From: Capsaspora owczarzaki ATCC 30864
Taxonomy: Eukaryota; Opisthokonta; Filasterea
Direction of reading: 5' to 3'
DNA: 64,000 nucleotides
Assembly: GCF_000151315.2 (NCBI RefSeq)
Contig: NW_011887295.1
Location: 1,894,496 to 1,958,495 of the forward strand
Under the pieces are notes generated by a model. The model was not told the origin of the DNA, did not search any database, and saw only the letters and a list, made by a program, of their open reading frames with translations. Positions 41,760 through 52,720 of the stretch are shown here, piece after piece. Every line of letters starts with the position of its first letter. Within the stretch, counting starts at the first letter, position 1. The translations under genes were made by a program, and so were the position numbers.

Positions 41760-43703
41760 ATGCCGCGTCGTAGCAGCTACATGACTGGAGCAATGTCATC
41801 GGCTGCGCTTGTGCTAGCTCTGCTGGTCTTGCATGTCGCGGCGCAGACGGCCAGCCCCGTTCCAACAACCACCGCCGTTCCCACACCCGACGGTGGCGAC
41901 CTCAAAGAAACGTACACCCTGACCTGCCCCGAGCGCTGCTTCTTGTTCAAGGTGTTTGCCACTTCGCAATCGCAGTATGCTTTGGATTGTGACAGCTTTT
42001 GTGCGGCTGTGGCGTCTGCCGATGGCGTTCTGACGGGATCTGCCGCCAGCCTCGTTTCGGGGGTGGCTGCAACCCTGGAGCAGTACCAGGCAAATGCTCT
42101 CAACGTTTCCAACACTGCGCGTGCCGCCAACACCACCCTGTATGCAGCCGCCGTCAGCAACGCCACCCTTGGCGTGCTGATTGACACGATTGCCAACGCC
42201 AGCGCCTCGTACCTCGCGGAAGCCAACCGCTTCAGCGCCTACATTGCGCTTGCTGGCACGCAGGCCAACTGGAACGCGCTGTTTACCGCTCTGAGCCCCG
42301 TTGTGTTTGACTGGGCCACCTTCCAAGCCTACTGGGCGGATAATTCGACTCAACTCACACCGCTCAATTTCAACGACAAGTTGACCGACCTGACAGCTGT
42401 GATTCAACAAACACAAGTAAGCCTGGATGCAGTCTACGCCGCCCTTGTGCAGGGGAACGCGCCTCGTACGTCCCGCGTTCTGTACGCGCGTTACGTGAGC
42501 TTCCAGTACGTGGCCAGCTACACCCTCCGAAACGCCTGGCGCTTTGCCATCGCCGCACGCGCCAAGTTTAGCACCACCAACGAAACTCGGGCTGCTACGC
42601 TGGCCAATTTCGTCGCTTGGCAGTCGGCTCAGTACGCATTTACAATCCAGCAGGCGTCTACGTTCAGCGTCGCCTTGATTGTGAATCCCGTCTTTGTGGA
42701 CACACTTGCTCTTGTGAATGCCATCACCGGGCCGCGCGGCGGCAATGGAGGTCTTGGCAAAGCCACGCTGCTGCTCTCATGCGAAGACCGCTGCGTGCTC
42801 GCGCGCGCGTTTAGTGCCGCGGCCGCCGATTTTTCACTGGACTGCGTTGCCTTCTGCAACGAAATTCGCCGCTCTGGCGGCGCGTTGACTGCCGCCTCTT
42901 ACGCCGTGCTGGAGCGCGCTCGATCGCAGCTGCGCGATATCCAGGGCCAGGTTCTTACCACTTCGACGGTCACGGTGGCGCTGCGTGCGGCGCTTGAGCA
43001 AGCGGGCACCACCACCCAGCTGCAGCGGCTCATGCAGCAGGTGACGGAAAACACGCAGCTGTTTTCTGCCAATGTGAGCGCGGCCCTCGACTTTGCAAAC
43101 ATCCAGCCTGTGCGTGTCATCTGGAACGACCTCTTTGTGCGCCTCGAGCTCGACCCGGTCTCCGTGTTTGATCAATGGAACACGTTCAAAGCAGCGTGGT
43201 CCAACTTTACCACGTTCGACCTGCTCGAGTATGTGGAGAACTCTGAACGGTTTAACGAAACCATCCAAGACATGCTGCAGCTCAAAGTGCAGATTGACGC
43301 CGCGCTCGTTTCGCATGTCCAGCTGCATTCCGATCGCCTCTTCCTCGTGCGGTACTTGCGAATGCATCTTGCCTGGTCCCAGGCTCTGGTGTATGCGTAT
43401 CAGTACGTTGTTGCCGGCCGAGCGGCGTTCGACAATGCGAACGTTACCATCCGCGACTACGTCTCAGCCGAGTTCAAGTATGCTCAGCTGGATGTCTACA
43501 AGCGCTTCATTCAGTCCAACAATGTGACGACGTTCGCCCCAATCGAAGCAAACGTGTTGGAAGGAACCTACTCTGCGTTGGTGAGCTTTTCGGACGTGTT
43601 TAAAGACTCTGGCAACGGAGGACACGTAGCGCATCCAGTCGCACTATTAGTTGCGCTGCTTTGCGCTCTTGGAAGCGTTGCCTCAGGCTGGCTTTCAACT
43701 TAG
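41760..43703 (+). CDS. GPI-anchored-type surface protein with two copies of an unknown four-cysteine domain
   Basis: Intronless, 647 residues; no known family recognised. A signal peptide (SSAALVLALLVLHVAAQ, residues 13-29) is followed by a T/P-rich stretch. Two homologous halves then follow. The first begins TLTCPERCFLFKVF with cysteines 56, 60, 77 and 81; the second begins LLSCEDRCVLARAF with cysteines 341, 345, 362 and 366. Spacing is identical (4, 17, 4), with shared LDCxxFC. Later parts also correspond (VYAALVQG and YARYVSFQYVASYTLRNAWRF versus IDAALVSH and VRYLRMHLAWSQALVYAYQY). Both halves look all-helical. About ten N-glycosylation sequons are scattered through. The end is a small-residue site (SGNGG) plus a hydrophobic tail (PVALLVALLCALGSVASGWL) with no cytosolic domain, the pattern of a GPI signal. 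Probably a cell-surface adhesion or receptor-like protein; function unknown. Confidence 0.85.
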   Translation: MPRRSSYMTGAMSSAALVLALLVLHVAAQTASPVPTTTAVPTPDGGDLKETYTLTCPERCFLFKVFATSQSQYALDCDSFCAAVASADGVLTGSAASLVSGVAATLEQYQANALNVSNTARAANTTLYAAAVSNATLGVLIDTIANASASYLAEANRFSAYIALAGTQANWNALFTALSPVVFDWATFQAYWADNSTQLTPLNFNDKLTDLTAVIQQTQVSLDAVYAALVQGNAPRTSRVLYARYVSFQYVASYTLRNAWRFAIAARAKFSTTNETRAATLANFVAWQSAQYAFTIQQASTFSVALIVNPVFVDTLALVNAITGPRGGNGGLGKATLLLSCEDRCVLARAFSAAAADFSLDCVAFCNEIRRSGGALTAASYAVLERARSQLRDIQGQVLTTSTVTVALRAALEQAGTTTQLQRLMQQVTENTQLFSANVSAALDFANIQPVRVIWNDLFVRLELDPVSVFDQWNTFKAAWSNFTTFDLLEYVENSERFNETIQDMLQLKVQIDAALVSHVQLHSDRLFLVRYLRMHLAWSQALVYAYQYVVAGRAAFDNANVTIRDYVSAEFKYAQLDVYKRFIQSNNVTTFAPIEANVLEGTYSALVSFSDVFKDSGNGGHVAHPVALLVALLCALGSVASGWLST

Positions 43704-44133
43704 CTTTTTGTTGCGCCTTTTGTTTTTTTGAAAACATTGGTCCTTTTTGTTGCGATAATACCTGGTAGTTTTGTGTGAGATTTCTTATTGTTGTTGATTT
43801 TGTTGTCGTTGTTGTTGTTGTTGTTATTGTTGTTGTTGTTGCTGTCATTGTTGACGTGCAAGATGCACCCTCCTCCTGCATGGATTGTTATTGCTGGACT
43901 TGTAAAGTACAAAACATTCGAATGACGAGTTGTTCCTGAAACTTTTTTTCATCTTGAGCTTTGAAACACTCATGCAAGCAATTATAACTCAAACAAACTG
44001 CACAAGACGTTCCAACGTCATGATCCATGATTACTGTACGAGACGAGATGAACACAGCAAACAAAAAACAAAGACAAAGCAGTTAGTTTCAAAAGCAGAT
44101 CACGCCCTTTGCGCCCCGCCCCTGCTTTTCGCG
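43704..44133. other. Convergent 3' spacer with TTG repeat
   Basis: About 430 bases between the stops of the surface-protein and LRMDA-like genes. It holds a TTG/TTA trinucleotide repeat at about 43790-43855. No coding signal. Confidence 0.5.
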
Positions 44134-45086
44134 TCATACCGATCCAATGAGCGAAAATGTATCGGCATCGCGATCTTTGGCAAGAACTGGCTTGCTGGAC
44201 GTGCGCATGAGCTTTGTCATGGACGCGACCCGCGCGTATACTTTTTTCGCGCTGGCGCGCTCTTGGTCTGATATCGGCGTGTCATCGAGCGTCTTGAGTT
44301 GGGGAAAGTGACTAATCACAAACAGGCGGTAATCATTGTACTGCTCGACGGTGCCGCCGTTGAAAAAGCTCGGCGCCGCTGGATTGTTCATCATACTGAG
44401 GTATTCGAGCTCCGGGAAGCTAGCGGACGCCCCCTCGATAAATTCAGCCAGGTTGGCAATGTTGTTCTTGTTAATCCAGAGTGTCTTGAGCAGCGGGAAG
44501 ATTGGGAATTTGATTCGCGCCGGCAACTTGTTGTCGTCCAGCACCAACGTATGGATGTCTCGGAAGAGCTCGAGCGATCGCAAATCCCTGTCCAATCCAA
44601 TCCAATCCAATCCAATACAGCAAGTCAGTCGAGTAGTGTTTGCCGTTCGTACCAAAAATTTGAACAACCACAACGTTCGACTCGTTTGTTCCAAAGCACA
44701 CACAACAATACGTCCATAATAAAAAATTCTCAATCAAGGAAAATAGTAACTGTTTGAGTAGCTGCAATGGGTCATGATGGTAACGACTCGACAATGGGGA
44801 CTATGGGGATGGATGATGATGATAGGTGGAAAGTCATCCATCCGGTTTTAAGATTTGGCCAACGAGGTGTTCCTTTCACCGGCCAAAACCACCTCAAGGA
44901 TATGACCAACGCAGACAGCTGAGCCCGCTGAATTTGACGGTGGAGTGGCACTCACCTGAGGTTGTTGTGACTCACGTCCAGCTCTTTGGTCTTGGGCGCC
45001 CATTTCGCTGCCACTTTGGCTGGAACGTCGTCCAGCTCGTGAAACGCCAGCGACAACCGTCCGTCAGCGAACGTTGGTTTGTACAT
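44134..45086 (-). CDS. LRMDA: Leucine-rich repeat protein, LRMDA/C10orf11-like
   Basis: Small LRR protein. Two exons: from ATG 45086 to about 44956 (MYKPTFADGRLSLAFHELDDVPAKV, then ELDVSHNNLR) and about 44587 to 44134. The repeats are KTKELDVSHNNLRDL, IHTLVLDDNKL, LKTLWINKNNIANL and LEYLSMMNNPAAP. An LRR cap (YRLFVISHFPQLKTLDDTPIS) and DQERASAKKVY follow, the same order as in animal LRMDA. In mammals LRMDA takes part in melanosome-related endosomal traffic with Commander-associated proteins; the role here is unknown. The intron ends in an ATTGG pentamer repeat. Family call rests on the capping region and repeat number; another short LRR family (LRRC-type) is possible. Confidence 0.75.
44590..44617 (-). 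repeat. ATTGG pentamer repeat at a 3' splice site
   Basis: About five copies (CCAAT on the plus strand) lie directly before the acceptor of the LRMDA-like gene, where a pyrimidine tract would be expected. Confidence 0.8.
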
Positions 45087-45462
45087 TGTTGTATGTGTGT
45101 GTGTGAGTGCTGCTCTCAATGAGATGACGTTTGGCTGCCAGGCGGGGGTTGGGGACGCGGTGGAAGCGGGGAGAATTCTAGACAATGGGGAAAGGAAGAG
45201 CAGGTGACTCGCGATTGAGCAAGTTCGAAAGACTGCAGGCTACGAAGCGAGAAAATGACTGGGGAAAATAAAATGTTCAGCATACATTCACAATAAAATC
45301 ATGGAGCATGAGGCGTCGGCAACAGGAAAGAAAAGTTATGGACAGCTTTTGTTTGACTTTGGATTTTTGTCTTTGTTGAACAACCGATAAACGCACAAAA
45401 AAAGGGGGCACAGATCACTGAGGGGTGGGATGAAGCTGTTCGCATTTTGGTTCCAATTTGCC
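45087..45462. other. Spacer between LRMDA-like and CCDC6 genes
   Basis: About 375 bases holding the LRMDA-like promoter and the CCDC6 3' UTR. No exon seen. Confidence 0.4.
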
Positions 45463-47960
45463 TCATTGCCGGGAGTGGACGGTTGCGCTACCGGGTGAAT
45501 GCAGATCGTGTGCATGGGCCGTTGTGGTGGAAAGGTGCGAACCGGCAGGCGAGCTCATGCTGTGCAGAAGAATTCCATGCCCATGTGGGCTCGCGTGATG
45601 GTGCTGGTGGTGATGCTGAATTGGCGAGAGCTGAGGTGAAGGAAGCTGGAGTCCGTGCATGGACGAGTGCGGCGAAATGTGAGGAGCGCCGTCATCTCGG
45701 TCTTTGCTGATGGACGGTGTGCGTTCGGACCACTGTATCGAAAAGGGTTTGAGGCGGGCGCGAAGAAAAAGAAAAACCGAAACGCTGGAAAGTGAGACAG
45801 GCAACAACCGACCCCAACAAAACCAGAAAAACAAAACAACGCTCGCTTCTTCCTACTCACCCATTTCGGTTCAGCTATGGACGTATCAATACTGCCTCTC
45901 CGTGCTGGCGGAGCATGGGAAGGTGGTGTGGGGTTGGAGTGGCTTCGGAAGCGGCGCGAATCAAACTCGTCTGTGAGCTGATGATTGAACATGCGCTCCT
46001 CCGACGTCTCCTTTTCAAACTCATCAAGGGTCTTTTCACTCGCCAACGCCTCGACTCGCTCCAGCTCGCGAGCTAGCCGCTGGCGCAGGTGAAGATTTTC
46101 CAAATGCAGCTCCTCCAAGTCGTGCGACGAAGTCTGCTGGGATGCCGTTCCTAACAAAATTGAATCGCAGAGTCAGCACGCAAGTACAAAGTAGTATACA
46201 AAGTAGACAACAGTAGATGAGCAACGAATCTTCAACAACGACAGGACGTACGCTTGGCCTCGTTTTCTTGGAGCTGGCGGCGAAGAGATTGAATTTCAGA
46301 GGACAGATCTGTGCCCGAGGAGCGAGGTGACTTGAATAGCTCTTCCTGAAGGTGCCTGTGGACATTCACGAGAGCAAAAACAAGCAGATTCCCGTCAGCC
46401 ACAACCACGCCAATGCTGCAAATAACGCCTTCAAGAAATCTCACTTCTTGTCCGATCGAAGGTGCTCAATTTGCTTGGTCAGCTTGTTGATCATAAACTC
46501 TTGCTCCTGCTCCAGCGCGTTTTCAATCTGGACCTTTTCATTTTGAAGCTGCGCACAAAACTCTGGGTGGTCAGCGGACCACTTCTGGCACACCATTCCA
46601 ACACGCACACACGCGTTACCTTTGACAGCTTGCTTGACATGAGCACTTTCTCACGCTGCAGCTGATCTACCTGCTGCTTCATCTTGTTGACGACGTTTTC
46701 CTGCTCGTGCTCCAGGATCTTCTCGAGGTGCTCCTTCTCGTGTTGCAGCTGGAGCAGTTTCTTTTGCAGCGTGTTGGTCAGGTACTCTTCCTCGCGTTCG
46801 ACCTGCAGCGCCAACGCCTCTTTTGATTTTTGCAGCTGGTCGATGCGCTTGAGCAGCGTCAGTGCGATATGTTCTTCTTCCGCCTCGACTTGCAGTTGCT
46901 ACAATAAACACAAAAGGTTTAACAATCACAAATGGTGCAAATCAAAGTGAGCGACAACAAACAAAAGAATGTCCCATGGTTTCAGTGGGAGTCGGCGTTT
47001 TGGGAGCTGCCGAGCAGTTCCCCGAGCGATGTCGTATGCCATCCACCAGCAGCACAAAGACGTTACTACAGCAAATGAACAGTCCCCGCAGTTCGCACCA
47101 TGACGATGATGGGCGTGAATGACTGTCCATTGTACGTCACTATTTTTTCACATGGAATTGTGCAAAAGCGAAAAAAAAAATAGTTTTCAGGTATGTTGGA
47201 TGATTTTCGAATGACGACAACGAGAACGAGTGAGGAAACGAGGGTACAAAGAAGAGGAAGAAGAAGAAGAAGAAGAAGGTTGGCTTGGATGGTTGTTGCC
47301 GAAAGCGAGGGACAGCTCAAAGCAAACGCAGAGGACTGAAAAGGCGATTCTTGGCTTGAATGAAATAAAAATAAAAATAACAACAAAAAAATAAAAATAA
47401 ATAAAAAAATAAATAAAAAAAAAATAAAAAAAATAAAAAAATCTCGACAAGGATTGGGGATTGAACAACGATGACGCCGCATCAGCTGAAGGCCATCTGT
47501 TGTGCTCACTCACATGCACATTGGGGCTTCAACGTTGTTGTTGTTGTGATGGTGATGGCGGTGGTGGTGGTGGTGGTGGTGGTGGTGGTGGTGGGGCGAT
47601 GGAGTTGGTGAGCTTTTTTGCTCGTTCTCGTTTCGACTTTGATGCGACGTCAGCACCTCAACCGCGGAGGAGCGAGCAGCACACACAGGTACACCCTCAA
47701 CAGGACAATCAGCAGCTGGGGACGCGGGGCGAGGCGAGAAGGAGAGAGGCGAGAAGGAGAGCGAGAAGGACGGGTACCATGTCCATCGACTGCTTGCGAA
47801 CTTGCGCAATGTCGCTCTGCAGGTGCACGACGCGGCCACGCTCAATGTCGAGCTCGCGGCGCAGACGCTCATTCTCTTCTTCGAGTTGCTCGTAGGTCGG
47901 GCGCGCGGTCGGTGGTCCTGGATCGCTTGCGCTGTGCTGCACTGCGCCCACTCCGCTCAT
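45463..47960 (-). CDS. CCDC6: Coiled-coil protein CCDC6
   Basis: Long coiled-coil scaffold, in mammals linked to PP4 regulation and the DNA-damage checkpoint. ATG at 47960 (MSGVGAVQHSASDPG), then YEQLEEENERLRRELDIERGRVVHLQSD. The hallmark is a repeated E-x-E-E-x-hydrophobic-x-N-x-L unit: EEEHIALTLLKRIDQLQKSKEAL, EEEYLTNTLQKKLLQLQHEKEHL, EQENVVNKMKQQVDQLQREK and EQEFMINKLTKQIEHLRSDK. Human CCDC6 has exactly this series. Then come IQSLRRQLQENEAK and LHLENLHLRQRLARELERVEAL, followed by an S/P/H-rich tail with SP sites (SPHSSMHGLQLPSPQLSP; a histidine run). The stop is at 45463. Six or more exons; inner borders follow GT-AG signals but were not all fixed to the base. Confidence 0.88.
47559..47594 (+). 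repeat. GGT trinucleotide repeat
   Basis: About eleven GGT copies (plus strand) inside a CCDC6 intron. Confidence 0.8.
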
Positions 47961-48366
47961 TTCCCCGCTTGTTGTCGTTGGCGCTAGAAAACTGAGACTG
48001 CATCCCGACCAAATCCATTCACGACAACAAGCTTCTCTGATGACATGCAGACAGAGACGCAAAGCAGTGAATGAAAGAAGGCGCATCGTTCGCAGGTCTC
48101 TTTTCCAATTCTCAGTGAAAATCGACCTTTTGCCTGATCTTCCTTTTCTTTACTGAGGACATTACGCAGTTGCCTCGCCCTTCACACTCATTGCATTGCG
48201 TTTTGCAAATCCAACGATTTCAACTTTTCTCTCACTCTTTGTTGCCTGCAGTCCATCTTTCGCTCCATTTTGCCTTTTTCTCTCGTTGTTTTCATCTCTT
48301 TTCTTTCTTTGTCTTCTTTTGCTTCTTGCGTTCTCATTTCACTCCTTTTCAAACCCTAAAACCACA
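47961..48366. promoter_or_regulatory. Divergent spacer between CCDC6 and Claspin-like genes
   Basis: About 400 bases between divergent starts, CT-rich over the 150 bases before the plus-strand start. No TATA box recognised. Presumed shared promoter for two genes with checkpoint links. Confidence 0.5.
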
Positions 48367-49417
48367 ATGTCGAGCACAGACTTGGCACAGCTGCGGCGCG
48401 ACACGGAGCGCTACATTCGAGGTTGGTCCTTTTTTTTTTTTTTTTTTTTTTTTTTCTGTTTTTGAGCGCGCTTTTCCTTTTCGCTTTTGGGCGCCAGTTG
48501 CACTTCCTCCACCCCGTTCATGGTCGCTGCTCACAGAAGCAAGAGGCCACAGGCGTTTTTCATTCGTTTGGCATGCAAACGCACTGCGCTTGAGGGGGAA
48601 GCAGAGCTGCTTCTGTTGCGTGTCTTGTTTGTGCTGTTCATTTTGGCGGGAAATGTTTGACTTGTTCCCTGAATGAGCCCGCCTGTATGCACAGCGATGG
48701 TTTGTGCGACCGCCCGCGCTCATCCCGAGTACATACACTCGGTACCTAGTTCACTGTGGCATGATGATAGCGAGTCACATGCAGAGCTCAGGCGCAGCTC
48801 GGAAACGCGAACTTGGGCGCGATGGTTTTCAACTCGAGCTGAGCAGGTTTTCCCGCGCTTTTTAGCCTTCCCTTTTTGACAGCTTCTCTCTGTCCGCCAC
48901 CCCCCCACCTTCGATCAATAACTCAGCTGGTCTCATGCTGGTCTCATTTTCAGCAAACTGGGATGGAGAGGGGGTGGGTGGGAACCAAGCTCCTTCATCT
49001 CGCTTACTGACTTGCTTTGAAATTGCTCGCTTTCCTTTGTACACAATGCAGGTGGCAATGTCGCACTACCCACCGCCAAACCCAAGATTGTCTCGATCGC
49101 GTCAATGGCGGCCAAGTTTAAAGAGCAGCGCAAGCAGCAGAGCTCCAACCAAAGTCAAGCACCAAGCCAGTCTCGTCCAACGCAGACCGCTTCGTCCACT
49201 CCAGCAGCTACTGGCTTGCCCGCCTCCTCTCGGCAGGCGTTTGCTGGCCACGGCCATGGTCATTCACCCTCCAAGCACAGGACTGCCGCGAGCCGGTTGA
49301 CAGATTCCTTGCCACCGCAACGCCCGGCCTTCTCCCTGGTCGGGCAAGACCAAACAGCTTCCGACGCTGATGCTGCCCGTAACAAGAGTGCACACCGTCC
49401 AAACAGCCATCGCGACG

Positions 49418-49448
<31 letters not shown>

Positions 49449-52400
49449 GGATGACTTGCCAGAAGTCAACTTTTCGGCTCCCGTTGCTGTCGCTGCGATT
49501 GCGAAGCAACAACCCGAGAAGGAGTCGGCCAGCCTTGACGATTCGTTCTCCCACGACGACCTCGAGCACCCTGACGTGCGCTTGCACTTGATGCGCCCCG
49601 CCCACTCGACCAACTATGATATTGATGTTTTGCGCACTTATGCTCGTAAAAGCGCCGTTGCCTCCTCCGAGACCTTCTTTGATGCCAACGGGTAAGTATT
49701 GGATGTGGATGAGTGTGTGGATGGGTGCGTGGATGGGTGTGTGACTCCATTCTCGGCTACTTGGCTTGACGATCTGACTCTGACCATCCATGCTTTTGTC
49801 TCACCTTGTTTCGTGCATGACAGCCTCCTTCGTCATCGTCCTCTCTCCTCTCACACCCCATCCATGGCAATGGAACCGTCAACGGATTCGCATAACGTGG
49901 AGGCTGCGCTAAACCTTTCCAGCCTCGGCAGCTTTGGCGACGTCTCTACCTCAAACCAACTTATGGAAAACACGCCAATGCAACTATCCGCAGTGCCGGT
50001 GGAACCCATGCACCAAGCCGACAAACCGTCCGAGCTGCTTGCCATGTGCTCTGGTTTCTTTGAGGACGGGGGTGCTGCACCACCAGCTGCGTTCGGTTTG
50101 CCATTTGCGCTCGCTGCGGGCCTTCCACGCCCGGCCAAGGTTCAACAGCCCGAGGCACCACGGCCCGAATCGGACAACGTTGCTACGTTGAAGCTTGATG
50201 CCAGCTTCCAAATCGACAGCGTTCCAACACTGCCCATCGAGGCGGCGATTGCTTCTGACGACAACGCTCAAGATGCGGCTTCTGCGCTGCCGCTTGCAAA
50301 CAAGCCCGTCGTGGCAGCCGCCACAAACACAATCAAAAAGCCACCAGCAGCAGACAGCGTGTTGGCCAAGCTATTCGCCGCGAACAAGCGTCCAGCACCT
50401 GCTCCCAAGCCTGCGAGCGCGGATGCCGCACCAACTGCATCGGATCCTCCGGCTATTGCTGTGCCCAAGCGCAAGGCCGACGAAAGCGAGGCAGATTCTA
50501 CATCGCGAAAGAGCACCAAGCTCGAGTCAGCAGTCGAGTCCAAGCGGGCATCTCAAAAGCCGCGCCGTCGCGCACCCATTTTCAGCGACGACGAGGATGA
50601 AGAGGCCGAGGTGAATGTCGGCGCCGCTTCCGAGGAAGAGGAAGAAGAAGAAGGCGGCGACGACGATGCTGACGATGAGAGTGAGGGCGACGATGAAGAG
50701 GCCGAGGAGGATGACGACGACGAAGAAGAAGAAGTCGAGGTGGACGACGAGGATGACGAGGATGCCAAGCAGCTGCGTCTCGCACGCTCCAAGGACGTCG
50801 AAGAGGACGAAGAGGCCATTCTGGCGTACGCACGTGATGATTCTGACGGCGAAGAGGTGGACGATGTGGACGCTGCCCGCCAACGGCTCCGACGACGCAT
50901 GCTGCTCGACCAGGCTTCCGACGACGACGAGGACATGGACGATGCTCAAATGCTGGCTCAGCGCCGCAAGGACATGGAATTGGACGAGCTCGAGGAGGCC
51001 GAGGAGTACGACGAGGAGCTCATCGCAGAGGCTGCTGAAGGGCTGATTGACAATGGCGTCGTGGACCATACCAACGATCGATTGGCGGCTCGTCTGTTGC
51101 GGTATGTTGATTGTGAACAGCTGGGCCGGAGTCTGATTGTGCGTCGTGGGGTGACTGACTCTGGACGATTCCTCATTGTGTTTTGAATTGGAACAGCGAA
51201 AAGATGCGACTTGACGAGCAGAAGGACCTCGACAAGCTCGTCGACAAACTTATCACCAAAGAGCATCTCGAGAGCGACGGCAAAGACTGGAAGGAGCTCG
51301 GTCGCGCGCCTCCCGTTGATCGTGATTACGACAACGAGAACGAGATGGAGGACAATGGCGGTTTTGTCGGCGATGGATCGACCATGGGCTCGGCAGAAAT
51401 GGGCGAAAAGCTGCTTTCGACCATCAATCGGTACGCCTGCAACCGCAATAGCCGCGCACGACGCCTGGTCCGAGAAGGTACCTCAGAGCCACCTAGGAAC
51501 TCTCCCGCTCTTGCCATTACTTTCGTGACGTTGGACTTGTCATTCACTTTTGCCTGCCATCCATACCTCTTTTTCCAGACTCTGTTGCAGACATGTTTTC
51601 GCCATCCTCCTTGGTGATGGAGGCACTTGCTCGCAGCGAACGCGAGGCAGCTTCGCTCAGCGCTCATGCAGACGCCGACGAGCAGCCGATGGACACTCAG
51701 GCCATGCGTGACCAGCTCGAGCGTCGAAATTTCTTGCGCTCTGCCGTACGTGGATGTGGCTGCATTTCGCAATCAATGGCTGAGGCGTGATGCTCACCGA
51801 CTCGATCCTTTGCTTTGTTTTTGTTTTGTTGGCTTTTGTCACACAGGAATCAAAGGCCCAGTCCATTCTGGATGGTCAAGATAGCCAGGATATTCTGACC
51901 ATGATTAACAACACTAGCCGCTCCGTGTCTCGGCAAGTCTCGGGTGGCAGCGTGGGAAGCTCGCCCAGCCTCTCGGGGACTGCCGCGACTTCCTTCTCAA
52001 ACATGATCCCTCAGGCGTCATTCAAGCGATCCATGTCCTTCAGCTCTGTTGCAACGAACAAGCCGTTGACTGCACTGGGCACTGGCTCAAATTCGTTCAA
52101 GTCCACCTCGACGGTGACTGGCGGCACTGGCTTTGCGTGGAGCGCGACCATTGCTGCATCGCTGTCACACAAGGGCTCATTTTTGCACATGGACCAGGAG
52201 ACGCTGACCAAGATTGATGCTCAGCCAAAGTCCAAGTCCAAGGCTGTGGGTGCTTCAAGCGCATCTGCTGGCAGCGGACGCAAGTTTGTCTTTGCCGCAG
52301 TGAGCGATAGCGCTTCCAACGATGGTCTGTCGAACCAGGCGTCGCTTTCCAATCAGGCAACCCTGTCGAATATGAATGCGTCCAACCATGCCTTTGCCAT

Positions 52401-52545
52401 CCCCGCCAAAGTCCCGGCCAAAACCCCACCGCTTTCGGCAGGCATCAGCACCGCCGCGTCCAACTCTCCCTTCATGACTCCTCCCGCAATCTCGCGCCGG
52501 AACAGCCGTCACGGATTGTTTGAAGCGCTTGGACGCACCAAATGA
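48367..52545 (+). CDS. CLSPN: Claspin/Mrc1-like replication checkpoint mediator
   Basis: Replisome protein that helps ATR activate the checkpoint kinase. Six exons: 48367-48421, 49052 to about 49692, a large exon from about 49825 to 51103, about 51197 to 51478, about 51580 to 51747, and 51848-52545. The protein is mostly charged and disordered. Supporting blocks: ELLAMCSGFFED, matching the claspin LCSGxF motif; a long D/E tract (about residues 500-570) with RRRAPIFSDDEDE; then EKMRLDEQKDLDKLVDKLI; and near the end GSGRKFVFAAVSD, like claspin NSRNFVFHTLSP. It closes with a helix-like end (HGLFEALGR versus SIFKYLE). The N-terminus has an AKPKIVSIASMAAKF basic segment. Intron 1 is 630 bases with a 26-base T-run. 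Similarity is patchy, as is usual in this family, so the call is good but not certain. Confidence 0.68.
48430..48455 (+). repeat. Poly-T run just after the donor of Claspin-like intron 1
   Basis: About 26 T beginning eight bases after the 5' splice site. Confidence 0.85.
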
Positions 52546-52720
52546 GGCCGGATTTGTTTCTCAGGGCTGATCTGTTATGGCTGTTTTTGGTTGAATCGTA
52601 GCGTTGTTGGTGTCGTTGTCACGTTAAGAAAATGTAAAGTGTTCTATTCATTCATTTGAGGGCAATTTTCTTTTGTTGGTGTTGTGACAAGAAGAAAAAC
52701 CCAACCAGGCACAAGCAAAT

